Below the pieces are notes generated by a model, which was given only the letters and a program-made list of their open reading frames with translations, was not told where the DNA came from and did no database searches. A program made the translations under genes and the position numbers. From contig OZ244919.1 in NCBI GenBank assembly GCA_965221845.1, forward strand, positions 310,001 through 374,000: 64,000 nt of DNA. The letters run 5' to 3'. The DNA is from JAJEFO01 sp965221845. GTDB lineage: Bacteria > Pseudomonadota > Alphaproteobacteria > Rhodobacterales > Rhodobacteraceae. This document shows, piece by piece, positions 1 to 9,129 of the stretch (its first letter is position 1; every line of letters starts with the position of its first letter).

Positions 1-404
1 GCTGTGCGCCGGTAGCCGCGGACCTCATGCTCGGTCTGGGCCAGCATCATGACGCCGCGCGGGCTGAACATGACGTTGTAGTTGAGATCCTGGCTCAGCG
101 TCTCGTAGAGCGCGCGCGCCCTTTCGTAGATCGCGGCCGAGGCGTCCTGGAGGTAGTTGGACCGGATGATGGTCGTGTTCCGGCCCGTGTTGCCGCCTCC
201 AAGCCATCCCTTCTCCAGAACGGCGACGTTCGAGATGCCGTGGTTCTGGCCGAGGTAGCAGGCCGTCGCCAGCCCGTGCCCGCCGGCCCCGACAATGATC
301 ACGTCGTAGCGACGCCTCGGCTCGGGACTCCGCCAGGCGCGCCTCCAGCCCCGGTGCTCCCGGAACGCTTCCCGTGCCAAGGCAAAGGCGGAATAGTGAC
401 CCAT
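1..404 (-). CDS. soxB: Sarcosine oxidase subunit beta, N-terminal part (runs off the window)
   Basis: This is the first ~134 codons of an FAD-dependent amine oxidase, reading leftward off the window edge. Near residue 35 there is a Rossmann FAD-binding motif (YDVIIVGAGGHGLAT), followed by VLEKGWLGGGNTGRNTT and IIRSNYL, which are typical of the beta subunit of heterotetrameric sarcosine oxidase. That enzyme oxidatively demethylates sarcosine in the cytosol and passes the methyl group to tetrahydrofolate. The N-terminal REAFREHRGW stretch is also typical of SoxB. The start is the ATG at 402-404. The alpha, gamma and delta subunit genes would lie outside the window, so the subunit assignment rests on this N-terminus alone. 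Confidence 0.85.
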   Translation of the reverse strand, partial: MGHYSAFALAREAFREHRGWRRAWRSPEPRRRYDVIIVGAGGHGLATACYLGQNHGISNVAVLEKGWLGGGNTGRNTTIIRSNYLQDASAAIYERARALYETLSQDLNYNVMFSPRGVMMLAQTEHEVRGYRRT

Positions 405-1097
405 GTGCCGCAACTCGCATCCAGGCGGCGCCGACTCGCCGTCTCCCTCCCAGAATCGCCCATCAAGCGTCTGGCGGCAAGCGGCAGAAAGTCGCGATCC
501 AGCGACATCGGAACGCCTTGCAGGCCGTTCCGCTGGGCTGGCGGCGCGCTGCTGCGGACGCGCGCAGGCCCCTGCCCCGGCCAGGCCCCCGCCGGACGCC
601 ATCGAGGCGGCCCCGGATCCGCAGTGCCATGCGTGGCGTCCGGCGCCCTGGCGCGGCGAAGCGCGTCCGGACGGCCGTCGCGAAGCCCGGGCGTCGAGGT
701 TTCCGCAAGCCGTTCCTCCCGACGCCTTCCAGGACCCCGGGGATCCGCCCCTGCAGCGCGGCGTGCCCGACGGAGCGCTCCGACGTGCCGGCGCCCTCGC
801 CGCCCGCGGCCAGGCGCTCGTCGAGCGCGACGCCGGCATCTGCGGGGCTGGCGGCCCCGGGATCCCGGACCGGCCGCCGGCATGCCCCCTTTCGGAGACC
901 GGCGCGGGTCGGCAATCCCGCTTTCCTTCGGCGCGTCGATCTGGCAGCGTCCGTCCGGGCGCGAAAGCCCCGAAGCATGGCGGTTCCCCCTGTTCGCCGA
1001 AGGGCCTCGCCGCGCCCGGCCGCAAGGCGGCGTCTCGGGCACGCCGGGGAGATGCGCAGGCCGGGGCGCTGTCCGGCGGGACGGCATGGAGGAGCCG
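405..1097. other. Intergenic stretch without a convincing gene
   Basis: About 690 bp of very GC-rich DNA lie between the divergent soxB and ccmI starts. Several frames are open, but their translations are arginine/proline/alanine-rich with no family resemblance, as expected of random GC-rich sequence. No tRNA, clear promoter or repeat was recognised. The promoters of the two divergent genes must lie here. Confidence 0.5.
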
Positions 1098-2309
1098 ATG
1101 ATCTTCTGGTTGCTTGCATGCCTCGCCATCGCCGTGACCGCAGGGGCGATGGTCCGGGCGCTGATGCGCGTCCGCAGCAGCGAGACGGGCGCCGCCGCCT
1201 CAGACGTGCAGGTCTACCGCGACCAGTTGAACGAGGTCGCGAGGGACGAGGCGCGCGGCACGCTTGCGGGGCCGGAGGCGGACGCGGTGCGCCTGGAGGT
1301 TTCGCGGAGGCTGCTGGCCGCAGACCGGCGTGCCCGGGAGCGTGACGGGCACGCTTCCGGAAACCGGAGGCTTGCCGCAGGGATCGTGGTTGCGACGCTG
1401 CTTGCGGGCGGAATCGGCACGTACCTGGCCCAGGGCGCGCCCGGAAGGCCCGACCAGCCCATGAGCGCGAGGCTGGCGGCACTGGAGGAGGCCGCCCGGA
1501 ACCGCCCGCGCCAGGCGGAGGCCGAGGCGGTCGCGGCACCGGACCTTCCCCGCCCCGAGGCCGTGCCCGAGGACTTCCGGGACCTGATGGAACGGCTCAG
1601 GGCGGCCGTCGGCAGGCGCCCGTCGGACATCGAGGGCCTGGCCCTCCTTGCCGCGAACGAGGCCCGTCTGGGCGACTTCGCCGCCGCGCGCCAGGCGCAG
1701 GAGCGGATCCTCCTCGCGAAGGGGGACGGCGCCACGGCGGCGGATCTCGCCGCCGCGATCGAGATGATGGTCTTTTCGGCGGGAGGCTACGTCTCCCCCG
1801 AGGCGGAGGAGCACGTCATGCGCCTTCTTGCCAGCGATCCCGGGAACCGCGCGGGACGCTACTTCCTCGGGCTGCTGAGGGTGCAGGCCGGCAGGCCGGA
1901 TCTCGCGTTCCCGTTATGGCGGGGCCTGCTCGAGACCGGGACCGCGGACGAGCCATGGACGCCCGTGCTGCGCGCCGGCATCGCCGGCGTCGCCGCCGCC
2001 GCCGGCGTGCGATACGAACCGCCCGCCGTCCGGGGCCCGACCGCTGCCGGCATCGAGGCTGCCAAGGGCATGGAGGCCGAAGGCCGGGAGGCCATGATCC
2101 GCGGGATGGTCGAGGGCCTTGCCGCCCGTCTCGCGCAGGAAGGCGGGGAGCCGGGAGAATGGGCGCGACTCGTTCATTCCCTCATGGTCCTGGGCGAGGA
2201 GATCCGGGCGCGGGGAATCTATGAGGAAGCGCAGGCCGTCTTCGGGGGCGACGAGGCGGCAATGTCAGTCATTCGCGATGCGGGCGCGAGGGCCGGGCTT
2301 GCAGAATGA
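1098..2309 (+). CDS. ccmI: Cytochrome c biogenesis protein CcmI (CycH)
   Basis: A 403-aa protein beginning MIFWLLACLAIAV, with a second membrane segment near residue 95 (IVVATLLAGGIGTYL) and a long soluble C-terminal half with TPR-like alanine-rich helices. This is the CcmI layout: two membrane segments with a basic loop between them, and a periplasmic TPR domain that holds apocytochrome c for haem ligation by CcmFH. An ATG at 1086 is in frame, but 1098 is preferred because a GGAGGAG ribosome-binding site precedes it and CcmI proteins usually start MxFW. The gene overlaps ruvX by ATGA. The other ccm genes seen, ccmF and ccmH, lie at the far end of the window. Confidence 0.85.
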   Translation: MIFWLLACLAIAVTAGAMVRALMRVRSSETGAAASDVQVYRDQLNEVARDEARGTLAGPEADAVRLEVSRRLLAADRRARERDGHASGNRRLAAGIVVATLLAGGIGTYLAQGAPGRPDQPMSARLAALEEAARNRPRQAEAEAVAAPDLPRPEAVPEDFRDLMERLRAAVGRRPSDIEGLALLAANEARLGDFAAARQAQERILLAKGDGATAADLAAAIEMMVFSAGGYVSPEAEEHVMRLLASDPGNRAGRYFLGLLRVQAGRPDLAFPLWRGLLETGTADEPWTPVLRAGIAGVAAAAGVRYEPPAVRGPTAAGIEAAKGMEAEGREAMIRGMVEGLAARLAQEGGEPGEWARLVHSLMVLGEEIRARGIYEEAQAVFGGDEAAMSVIRDAGARAGLAE

Positions 2310-2779
2310 TACTTGAGGACATCGACTCCCTCGCGGCGGAGCTGCCGGACTCCGGCGCCCTGGCCGGCATCGATCTCGGAACCAGGACGATCGGCTTCGC
2401 GGCGAGTGACACGCGCCGCCGCGTGGCAAGCCCGGTCGGGACCATCCGCAGGGCGAGGACGGGACGGGACATCTCGGCGCTCATGGCGCTCAGCGCATCC
2501 CGGGAGGTCGTCGGGCTGGTGCTCGGGCTGCCGCTCAACATGGACGGCTCTGAGGGCGCCCGCTGCCAGGCGACACGCGCCTTCGCGAGAAGCCTTGCGG
2601 GGTCCACCGCGCTCCCCATCGCCTTCTGGGACGAGCGACTCTCGACAGTGGCGGCGGAACGCGCGCTTCTGGAGGCGGGCATGTCGCGCAGGCGTCGCGG
2701 CGAGGTCATCGATCACGTTGCCGCCTCCTACATCCTGCAGGGGGCGCTGGACCGGATTGGCCGCATGGGTGAAACATGA
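2306..2779 (+). CDS. ruvX: Putative pre-16S rRNA nuclease / Holliday junction resolvase homologue (YqgF/RuvX)
   Basis: A 157-aa RNase H-fold protein. The N-terminal GIDLGTRTIGFAASD carries the first catalytic aspartate, LVLGLPLNMDGSEG is the family signature, WDERLSTVAAER carries the second acidic group, and the C-terminal DHVAASYILQ the last aspartate. All expected acidic residues are present and the length is normal. In E. coli the homologue processes the 5' end of 16S rRNA. The gene starts inside the ccmI stop (ATGA overlap) and its own stop overlaps the next start, which suggests a translationally coupled ccmI-ruvX-DUF1289 unit. Confidence 0.92.
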   Translation: MILEDIDSLAAELPDSGALAGIDLGTRTIGFAASDTRRRVASPVGTIRRARTGRDISALMALSASREVVGLVLGLPLNMDGSEGARCQATRAFARSLAGSTALPIAFWDERLSTVAAERALLEAGMSRRRRGEVIDHVAASYILQGALDRIGRMGET

Positions 2780-3006
2780 GCGACGATCCCCGAAGACGCG
2801 ACGACATCAGGAGTCCCTGCGTCCAGGTATGCCTCGTGCATCCCGATGCGGGAATCTGCCTCGGCTGTCACCGCACGCGCGAGGAGATCGCGTCATGGGC
2901 CCGGATGGCCCCCGAGGAGCGCGACCGCGTCATGGCCGAACTGCCCGGCCGGAAGTCGCTGCTCCCCGGGCGCCGCGGCGGCCGAAAGGCCCGGCTGCGC
3001 AGGTAG
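2776..3006 (+). CDS. DUF1289 family cysteine-motif protein
   Basis: A 76-aa protein with the DUF1289 signature: SPCVQVC, a short loop ending in GICLGCHRT, then EEIASWARM and the EERDRVM helix. The four cysteines (C-x3-C, then C-x2-C) probably bind a metal or an iron-sulphur cluster; the cellular role of the family is not settled. The C-terminus is a basic tail (GRRGGRKARLRR). It starts in the ruvX stop codon (ATGA), so it is probably co-translated with it. A GC-rich hairpin follows before the convergent mutL gene. Confidence 0.88.
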   Translation: MSDDPRRRDDIRSPCVQVCLVHPDAGICLGCHRTREEIASWARMAPEERDRVMAELPGRKSLLPGRRGGRKARLRR

Positions 3007-3035
3007 GCGACGCCCGGGTGACGGCCTCCGCGAAA

Positions 3036-3053
3036 GGGCCGGACGACCGGCCC
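3036..3053. terminator. GC-rich hairpin between convergent genes
   Basis: A perfect 7-bp stem, GGGCCGG/CCGGCCC, with a 4-nt loop lies in the 56-bp gap between the DUF1289 stop and the mutL stop. Its position suits a bidirectional terminator, but no T-run follows on either strand, so termination is an inference. Confidence 0.4.
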
Positions 3054-3062
3054 CGCCAGCGT

Positions 3063-4895
3063 CTACCGGCGGCCGAACAGCCTTTCCACATCGCGCATCT
3101 TCAGTTCCACATATGTCGGCCGTCCGTGATTGCACTGGCCCGCGTTCGGCGTCGCCTCCATCTCGCGCAGCAGGGCGTTCATCTCCTCGGCGCGCATCGA
3201 CCGGCCGGACCGGACCGACCCGTGACAGGCGATGAGGGACAGGACCGCGTCGACCCGCGCCCTCAGGACGCCGACCGCCCCGCTCGCCCCGAGCTCGTCG
3301 GCAATGTCCTTCAGGAGACGTGCGGCATCGACCTGCCCAAGAACCGCCGGCGTCTCCTGCACGGCGACCGCGCCCGGGCCGAAGGGCTCGATCGAAAGCC
3401 CGAGCGCCTGCAGATCCTCCGCGTGGTCCAGGACTTCCGCCGCCGCCTCGCCCAGCTCCACGATCTCCGGAACGAGAAGCGCCTGCCGGTCGATTCCCGT
3501 CTCGGCCATCTGTGCCTTCAGCCTTTCGTAGACAATGCGCTCATGAGCGGCATGCGCGTCCACCAGAACGATGCCGTCCCGGGTCTGGGCAATGATGAAG
3601 TTCTCGTGGAGTTGCGCGCGGGCCGCGCCAAGCGGGCAATCCAGCTCCTCGCTCCCGGCATCCACGGCGTCGACGCGGCCGGCGACGACGCCTTCCGCGT
3701 CCATCGGCAAGCCTTCGCCCCGACGGGTCCCGTGTCCCGGGGCCGGCGTTCCACCCCGCCCGGACCCCGGTCCCGCCTGGCAGGCACGCACCTCTTCCGG
3801 CGGTGCGCGAAACGCGCCGAGGACACCGGCTCCAACCGTGCTCGACGACCTGTGGCCAGCCTCCGCAAGCGCATGCCGGAGGCCTGACACGACAAGCCCG
3901 CGCGCCTCTCCGGGATCGCGAAAGCGGACCTCGGACTTTGACGGGTGGACGTTCACGTCCACCAAGGCCGGCCGGCAGTCGATGAAGATTGCCGCGGCGG
4001 GGTGCCGGTCCCGGCCGAGCACGTCCGCATAGGCGAAACGGAGAGCGCCGGTCAGGAGCCTGTCACGCACGGGACGTCCGTTGACGAACATGTGCTGGTG
4101 CACGGTCGAGCCGCGCGAGTAGGTCGGCAGCGCCGCGAACCCGGTCATGTGGAGGTCGCCGCGCCGGGCGTCGACCGCGATGGCATTCTCGATGAACTCC
4201 TTGCCGAGAATGGCCTGGATGCGGCTTGACAGCGCCTGCACGGAATCGTCGGCCTCCGCGCGGACGGCAAGGACCCTGCGCGGCGCGCCGGTGCAATCGA
4301 ACAGCTCGAAGCCGACATGCGGCTCCGACATCGCCAGCCGCTTCACCGCATCCGTCACCGCCCGCATCTCGGACCGTTCGCTGCGCAGGAACTTGAGGCG
4401 GGCCGGCGTGGCGAAGAACAGGTCCCGAAGCTCGATCGCCGTGCCCGGCTTGCCCGCCGCAGGACGCGCCGGCTCGACGGTCCCGGCGGACGCCTGCACG
4501 ACGGCGGCGCCGCATCCCTCGGGCCTGGACGTCAGGCTCAGCCGTCCGACGGCGGCGAGCGACGCAAGCGCTTCCCCGCGAAAGCCCAGGGTGTGGATGT
4601 TGAGCAGGTCCGATCCGTCGATCTTCGATGTCGCATGGCGCGAAAGAGCGAGGGGAAGCTGATCCGCGGCAATGCCGCAGCCGTCGTCTTCGACCCGTAT
4701 CAGCCGCTTTCCGCCCTCCGCCACCGCCACCGAAATGCGGCGCGCGCCGGCATCGATCGCGTTCTCGACGAGCTCCTTCACCGCCGATGCGGGCCGTTCG
4801 ACGACCTCCCCCGCCGCGATGCGATTGATCGCCGCGTCTTGCAGGCGTCGAATGACCGGCTGCGAACCTCTTGTCTGGGGGCCCGTTGCGTTCAT
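3063..4895 (-). CDS. mutL: DNA mismatch repair protein MutL
   Basis: A 610-aa MutL. The N-terminal GHKL ATPase has IAAGEVVERPASAVKELVEN with the catalytic Glu and N-box, DDGCGI, and the HTLGFRGEAL lid motif. It is followed by the transducer domain (VNGRPVRD, VDVNVHPSKSEVRF), a proline/glycine-rich linker and the C-terminal dimerisation domain (ACHGSVRSGR, CNHGRPTYVEL). MutL links MutS mismatch recognition to strand excision. The start at 4895 gives MNATGPQTRG just before the conserved ATPase; the longer frame to 4988 adds residues that resemble no MutL. It converges with the upstream operon. Confidence 0.95.
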   Translation of the reverse strand: MNATGPQTRGSQPVIRRLQDAAINRIAAGEVVERPASAVKELVENAIDAGARRISVAVAEGGKRLIRVEDDGCGIAADQLPLALSRHATSKIDGSDLLNIHTLGFRGEALASLAAVGRLSLTSRPEGCGAAVVQASAGTVEPARPAAGKPGTAIELRDLFFATPARLKFLRSERSEMRAVTDAVKRLAMSEPHVGFELFDCTGAPRRVLAVRAEADDSVQALSSRIQAILGKEFIENAIAVDARRGDLHMTGFAALPTYSRGSTVHQHMFVNGRPVRDRLLTGALRFAYADVLGRDRHPAAAIFIDCRPALVDVNVHPSKSEVRFRDPGEARGLVVSGLRHALAEAGHRSSSTVGAGVLGAFRAPPEEVRACQAGPGSGRGGTPAPGHGTRRGEGLPMDAEGVVAGRVDAVDAGSEELDCPLGAARAQLHENFIIAQTRDGIVLVDAHAAHERIVYERLKAQMAETGIDRQALLVPEIVELGEAAAEVLDHAEDLQALGLSIEPFGPGAVAVQETPAVLGQVDAARLLKDIADELGASGAVGVLRARVDAVLSLIACHGSVRSGRSMRAEEMNALLREMEATPNAGQCNHGRPTYVELKMRDVERLFGRR

Positions 4896-5046
4896 CGCGC
4901 AATCCGTAGCAGCAGATTCCGCTCCGGTCCATGGGCACGCGACCCGCAAGGCGGATCCCCGCCCGGGAGCCGTCCACCCCTTGCACATGCGTCGCCGCCT
5001 GCCCTATACACTCGGCCAGTCCAGCGGCGAACAGGATCGAGACGCG

Positions 5047-5793
5047 ATGGCCGGCCACTCCAAATGGGCGAACATCCAGCACCGCAAGGGACGCCAGGAC
5101 GCGGTCCGGTCCAGGCTGTTCTCGAAGCTTTCCAAGGAGATCACCGTCGCGGCGAGGCTTGGCGATCCCGATCCGGAGAAGAACCCGCGGCTGCGGCTTG
5201 CCGTGAAGGAGGCGAGATCGAACTCGGTCCCGAAGGATGTCATCGCGCGCGCGATTTCCCGGTCCCAGGCCGGAGAGGGCGATGAATTCGAGGAAATCCG
5301 CTACGAGGGGTACGGGCCGGGCGGCGTCGCGGTCATCGTCGAGGCGCTGACCGACAACCGGAACCGGACCGCATCGACGGTGCGCGCCTGCTTCGACAAG
5401 CATGGCGGGAGCCTCGGCGAAACCGGCTCTGTGAGCTTCATGTTCGAGCGCAAGGGCGAGATCGTCTACCCTGCATCCGCCGGCGACGCGGACGCGATGA
5501 TGATGGCTGCCGTGGAAGCCGGGGCGGAGGACATCGAATCCGACGCTGGCGGCCATGTCATACTGACGCCCGGCGCAGCGCTCAACGACGTCTCGCGGGC
5601 GCTCGAGGCGGGTGTCGGCGAGGCGGAATCAACCAAGCTTGTCTGGAAACCGACGACGGTTGTCCAGCTCGGCATCGAGGACCTCCGGAAGCTCCTGCGC
5701 ATGATCGACGCGCTGGAGGGCGATGACGACATCCAGCGCGTCACGGCGAATCTCGACGTCCCGGAGGAATTCCCGGAGCAGCTGTCGGCCTGA
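5047..5793 (+). CDS. yebC: YebC/PmpR family (TACO1-like) regulatory protein
   Basis: A 248-aa protein with the invariant N-terminus MAGHSKWANIQHRKGRQD, the acidic middle domain (YEGYGPGGVAVIVE, NRTAST) and the C-terminal domain ending in EEFPEQ. YebC proteins bind DNA as regulators in some bacteria, and relatives help ribosomes through proline stretches; which applies here cannot be seen. The ATG at 5047 is fixed by the conserved MAGHSKW. It is divergent from mutL, with 150 bp between them, and 14 bp upstream of tgt, probably in one operon with it. Confidence 0.95.
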   Translation: MAGHSKWANIQHRKGRQDAVRSRLFSKLSKEITVAARLGDPDPEKNPRLRLAVKEARSNSVPKDVIARAISRSQAGEGDEFEEIRYEGYGPGGVAVIVEALTDNRNRTASTVRACFDKHGGSLGETGSVSFMFERKGEIVYPASAGDADAMMMAAVEAGAEDIESDAGGHVILTPGAALNDVSRALEAGVGEAESTKLVWKPTTVVQLGIEDLRKLLRMIDALEGDDDIQRVTANLDVPEEFPEQLSA

Positions 5794-5807
5794 GCCGGGC
5801 CGGAACC

Positions 5808-6938
5808 ATGACAGGCCGCCCTTCCTTCAAGCTGGACGCCACGGACGGAGCGGCACGCGCAGGCGTGATCAGCACCGCGCGGGGCGAGGTGCGGACGCCC
5901 GCGTTCATGCCGGTCGGCACGGCCGGCGCCGTGAAGGCCATGTTCCCGGAATGCGTGGCGGCGACGGGCGCGGACATCCTACTCGGCAACACGTATCACC
6001 TGATGCTGCGGCCGGGAGCCGAGCGGATCGCGGGCCTTGGAGGGCTTCACGGGTTCATGAACTGGTACAAGCCGATCCTCACGGATTCCGGCGGGTTCCA
6101 GGTGATGAGCCTCGACGGGCAGAGAGAGGTGACCGAGGACGGCGTCCTCTTCGCCTCGCACATCGACGGTTCCCGGCACATGCTTTCGCCGGAACGGTCC
6201 GTGGAGATCCAGCGCCTGCTGGGAAGCGACATCGTCATGTGCTTCGACGAATGCCCCGCACTGCCCGCACCGGAAGAGGCGATCGCGAAGAGCATGCGGC
6301 TTTCGATGCGATGGGCGGCGCGTTCGAAGGCCGCGTTCGAAAGACGGCCGGGCCAGGCGCTTTTCGGGATCCAGCAGGGCGGCCTCAGCCGGGAGCTGAG
6401 GCAGGAAAGCGCCGAAGCCCTCGTGAACATTGGATTCGACGGATACGCGATCGGCGGACTGGCCGTCGGCGAAGGCCAGGAGGCGATGTTCGAAACGCTC
6501 GACCACGCTCCGGCAATGCTCCCCCGAGACAGGCCGCGCTATCTCATGGGCGTGGGAAAGCCCGATGACATCGTCGGTGCCGTGAAGCGCGGGGTCGACA
6601 TGATGGACTGCGTCCTGCCGTCGCGGTCGGGCCGCACCGGCCAGGCATTCACGCGCCGGGGCACCGTGAACCTGAAGAACGCAAGGCATGCGGACGACCC
6701 GCGCCCGCTGGACGATTCGTGCACCTGCCCCGCCTGCCGCAAGTACAGCCGCGCCTACCTTCACCACGTGTTCCGCGCCGGGGAGATGATTTCGGGGATG
6801 CTGCTGACCTGGCACAACCTGCACTACTATCAGGAGCTCATGTCCGGCATCCGGGATGCCATCACGAAGGCGAGGCTTCCCGCCTTCGAGGCCGAATTCC
6901 ACGCGCTCCGTGCCGAAGGCGACATCGCGCCAGTCTGA
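5808..6938 (+). CDS. tgt: Queuine tRNA-ribosyltransferase (tRNA-guanine transglycosylase)
   Basis: A 376-aa TIM-barrel enzyme that swaps the wobble guanine of GUN-anticodon tRNAs for a queuosine precursor. Visible are GNTYHLMLRPG, TDSGGFQVMSL with the catalytic Asp/Ser region, FGIQQGG, GGLAVGEG, and MMDCVLPSRSGRTGQAFT with the second catalytic Asp. The C-terminal zinc site is CTCPACRKYSRAYLHH (three Cys and one His). The length is normal. It is the last gene before the IS-rich zone; 140 bp of unremarkable sequence separate it from the broken Uma2 gene. Confidence 0.95.
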   Translation: MTGRPSFKLDATDGAARAGVISTARGEVRTPAFMPVGTAGAVKAMFPECVAATGADILLGNTYHLMLRPGAERIAGLGGLHGFMNWYKPILTDSGGFQVMSLDGQREVTEDGVLFASHIDGSRHMLSPERSVEIQRLLGSDIVMCFDECPALPAPEEAIAKSMRLSMRWAARSKAAFERRPGQALFGIQQGGLSRELRQESAEALVNIGFDGYAIGGLAVGEGQEAMFETLDHAPAMLPRDRPRYLMGVGKPDDIVGAVKRGVDMMDCVLPSRSGRTGQAFTRRGTVNLKNARHADDPRPLDDSCTCPACRKYSRAYLHHVFRAGEMISGMLLTWHNLHYYQELMSGIRDAITKARLPAFEAEFHALRAEGDIAPV

Positions 6939-7370
6939 TTGCGGCGCCCACGCCACGCCCGCGCCGGCGCGGCCGGTCCATTGCCCTTCGGAATGCGGAC
7001 AGGGACCGGATCGATCGGGTCGCATGGCAGCGATGCCAGGCATGCGTCCGCCCTGCAGCCCCGAGCAGCGGCCCGTCAGAAAAGCGGTCCTTCCGCTCCT
7101 CGTCCTGATCCTGGCACGGGAAGTGCGGGCCGCCTGCCCGCATGCCCACCGCCCCCGCGCAGCCCGAAGACCTCCAGCACCCTCGCGTCCGGGTCGACGA
7201 ACCAGAGATGCGACACGCCCTCGCGGGCGTAGATGGCGCGCTTCTCGTTACGGTCGATGCGCCGGGTCGAGGGCGAGAGCACCTCGCACGCCCAGTCCGG
7301 CGCGGTCTCGAAAGGGGATTATATACTTAACTAAACAACAAATGTATTAAAAACAACAAGTTAACAATCC

Positions 7371-8680
7371 CCCCGTTCCACTCTGAAGTGCAACACCTGA
7401 TGCAGGGCCCCGGGCGGTTCGACGACACAAGATGTTGCGAATCGGCCAGGCGGCGGCGACAGTTCCTTCGTTGCGAGAAGGAGACCGTCATGCCCGAGGG
7501 CCATCGCCACCGGCCTCATGCGGAACGCTGCCAGATCCACGCCCTGAGGAAAAGCGGGCTTTCCGGCCCGGCGATCGCCCGCCAGCTCGGCCGGGACCGC
7601 ACGACGGTCTGGCGCGAGGTGCGGCGCAACGCCGGCAGGCGCGGCTACCGCCACAAGCAGGCCCAGCGCAAGGCGGACAGGCGCCGCAGCGCGGCCTCGT
7701 CGGTGGCGCGCAAGATGACGCCGGAGCTGTGGCGCATGGCGGAGGAGCGGCTGGCCGAGGGCTGGAGCCCCGAGCAGGTCAGCGGGCGCCTCCGCAAGGA
7801 GGGCGCGCCGATGGCGGGGCGTCAGTGGATCTACGAGCGCATCCACGCCGACCGGAAGGCCGGCGGCGGTCTCTGGCGGCATCTCCGCCGCCGCGGCAGG
7901 AAGCCGAACCGGAAGGGCGGGGCCCACGCGGGCCGCGGCCGCATCCCGGGCCGGGTGGACATCTCCGAGCGCCCGGACGTCGTGGAGGCGAAGGAACGGG
8001 TCGGCGACCGGGAGGCCGACACGAATCAACGGCAAGGGCACCGGCGGCGCGCTTGTCTCCCTGGTGGACAGGGCGTCCAAGTACACGCTGCTCGAAAGGG
8101 TCGAGAGGAAGACGGCGGACGCGGTCGGCTCGGCCATGACCGGCATGCTGGGCCCTCTCCCCGTGCACACGGTCACCGCGGACAACGGCAAGGAGTTCGC
8201 GGGCCATGCCAGGGTGGCCGAGGCGCTGGGCGCGGGGTTCTTCTTCGCGCGGCATTGCCACTCCTGGGAGCGCGGCACGGACGAGCACGTGAACGGGCTG
8301 GTGCGGGAGTGGTTCCCGAAGGGCACGGACTTCCGCAAGGTGACGGACGAGGCCGTGAAGGCCGTCCAGGACCGGACGGACGCACGTCCGAGGAAGGCGC
8401 TGGGCTACCTCACCCCGTCCGAGGCCTTCCACCAGGCGCAGCCGCCCTGAGGGGGCCTTCCGGGGCCGCCGGGGGCGGCTCCGAGGGGAGATGCGCGCTG
8501 TCCGCGGCCCGCCGTCCTCCGGTCGGGCTCCGCCCTCCCTGCGTCCGGCGGGCCGCGGACAGCGCCCGGCAGGGCTTGCACCGCCCCGGAAGACTGGCTA
8601 CGCCTCCCGGTGAAGGGACCGCCGCCGCTCGGGCTTCGCCCCTCGCTGGCTGATGTTGCACTTCGGAGTGGAAGCGGCGA
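7371..8680 (+). mobile_element. IS30-family insertion sequence
   Basis: The element is bounded by imperfect inverted repeats (7376-7394 and 8655-8673; 18 of 19 bases pair) and encodes an IS30-type transposase. The exact outer ends and a target duplication could not be fixed. It lies inside the AT-rich element that splits the Uma2 gene, so it arrived second. A deleted second copy is at about 31627-31820. Confidence 0.75.
7490..8450 (+). pseudogene. IS30-family transposase, frameshifted
   Basis: The first frame (MPEGHRHRP start) holds the helix-turn-helix GPAIARQLGRDRTTVWREV and EGWSPEQVSGRL. The second frame, from about 8030, holds ALVSLVDRASKYTLL, VTADNGKEFAGH and the C-terminal catalytic region with HVNGLVREWFPKGTDF. 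The break is in ACGAATCAACGGC near 8026: dropping one A gives ADTINGKGTGGALV, the normal IS30 core. IS30 transposases are not normally made by frameshifting, so this copy is probably dead. Bases 7845-7876 of this gene match a spacer of the resident CRISPR array perfectly. Confidence 0.8.
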
Positions 8681-9129
8681 TTCGGCAAACGGGCCGGAAC
8701 CGGATGAAATGGTGAAAAATGCAAAAAAGATTGATCAATGGAGACGGTGGATAATAGAAAAGTATTGGATTCAACGACTTAGTTGTTTAATTAGGTATAT
8801 AATCTCCTCTCGAAACACGCCGCGTCCGGATAGGCGGGCATCGTCGCGCGCCGCCAGCCCGCCAGGTCCGGCGCCACGATGTCGGCGCCCAGATGCAGCT
8901 CCGGCTCATCGATGGTCCACCAGCCGCCGGGGCCGCCGTCACCGCAGTCGAACGGCGGGCCGATCCTGGCCCCGGTACCGGAGCTTGCCCGCCCATGGCG
9001 CATGGCCGGCCTTGGCCGGGTGCGGAGCGTGCCCGCGAGCACTTCCGCCACCATGCGGGGCGGCGCGTCGAGCACGTTCTGGCAGGTCGCCTGCGGCTCC
9101 GCGCCCGCCGCCGCGGTCATCCTGTTCAT

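Larger units (their letters stand above)
7314..8808. mobile_element. AT-rich terminal-inverted-repeat element (MITE-like) carrying an inserted IS30-type element
   Basis: Both ends are strikingly AT-rich in a GC-rich genome and are inverted copies: GGGGATTATATACTTAAC at the left, and AGGAGATTATATACCTAA read inward from the right. They are flanked by an identical 7-bp target duplication CTCGAAA (7307-7313 and 8809-8815). Without the IS30-type element only about 190 bp remain, with no ORF, so the original element was probably a non-autonomous miniature element. Its family was not recognised. Confidence 0.7.
7076..9129 (-). pseudogene. Uma2-family (putative restriction endonuclease-like) gene split by a nested insertion
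   Basis: The N-terminal part (8809-9129, MNRMTAAAGAEP start) has ARIGPPFDCGDGGPGGWW and ADIVAPDLAGWRR, and the C-terminal part (7076-7306) has EVLSPSTRRIDRNEKR; both are hallmarks of the Uma2/PD-(D/E)XK-like family. About 1.5 kb separates them. Removing 7307-8808 rejoins the frame exactly as CFE-TAPDWACEV and gives a ~183-aa protein of normal family length. The last ~25 residues after LEVFGLRG look degenerate (glycine/proline-rich). The function of the family is uncertain: it is nuclease-like by fold and often found near mobile DNA. The gene is disrupted and presumably inactive. Confidence 0.8.

Noticed and set aside
25..420. 131-aa minus-strand frame at the left edge
   Set aside because: It is a shifted frame of soxB; the true frame has the FAD motif and starts at 404.
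27..1085. Plus-strand frame extending ccmI far upstream
   Set aside because: It runs antisense through soxB and encodes low-complexity Arg/Pro sequence; CcmI begins at MIFWLL (1098).
7388..8653. Single 421-aa plus-strand protein at the IS30 copy
   Set aside because: Only the first half is transposase; after about 8026 it is out of frame with the conserved core, which continues in another frame.
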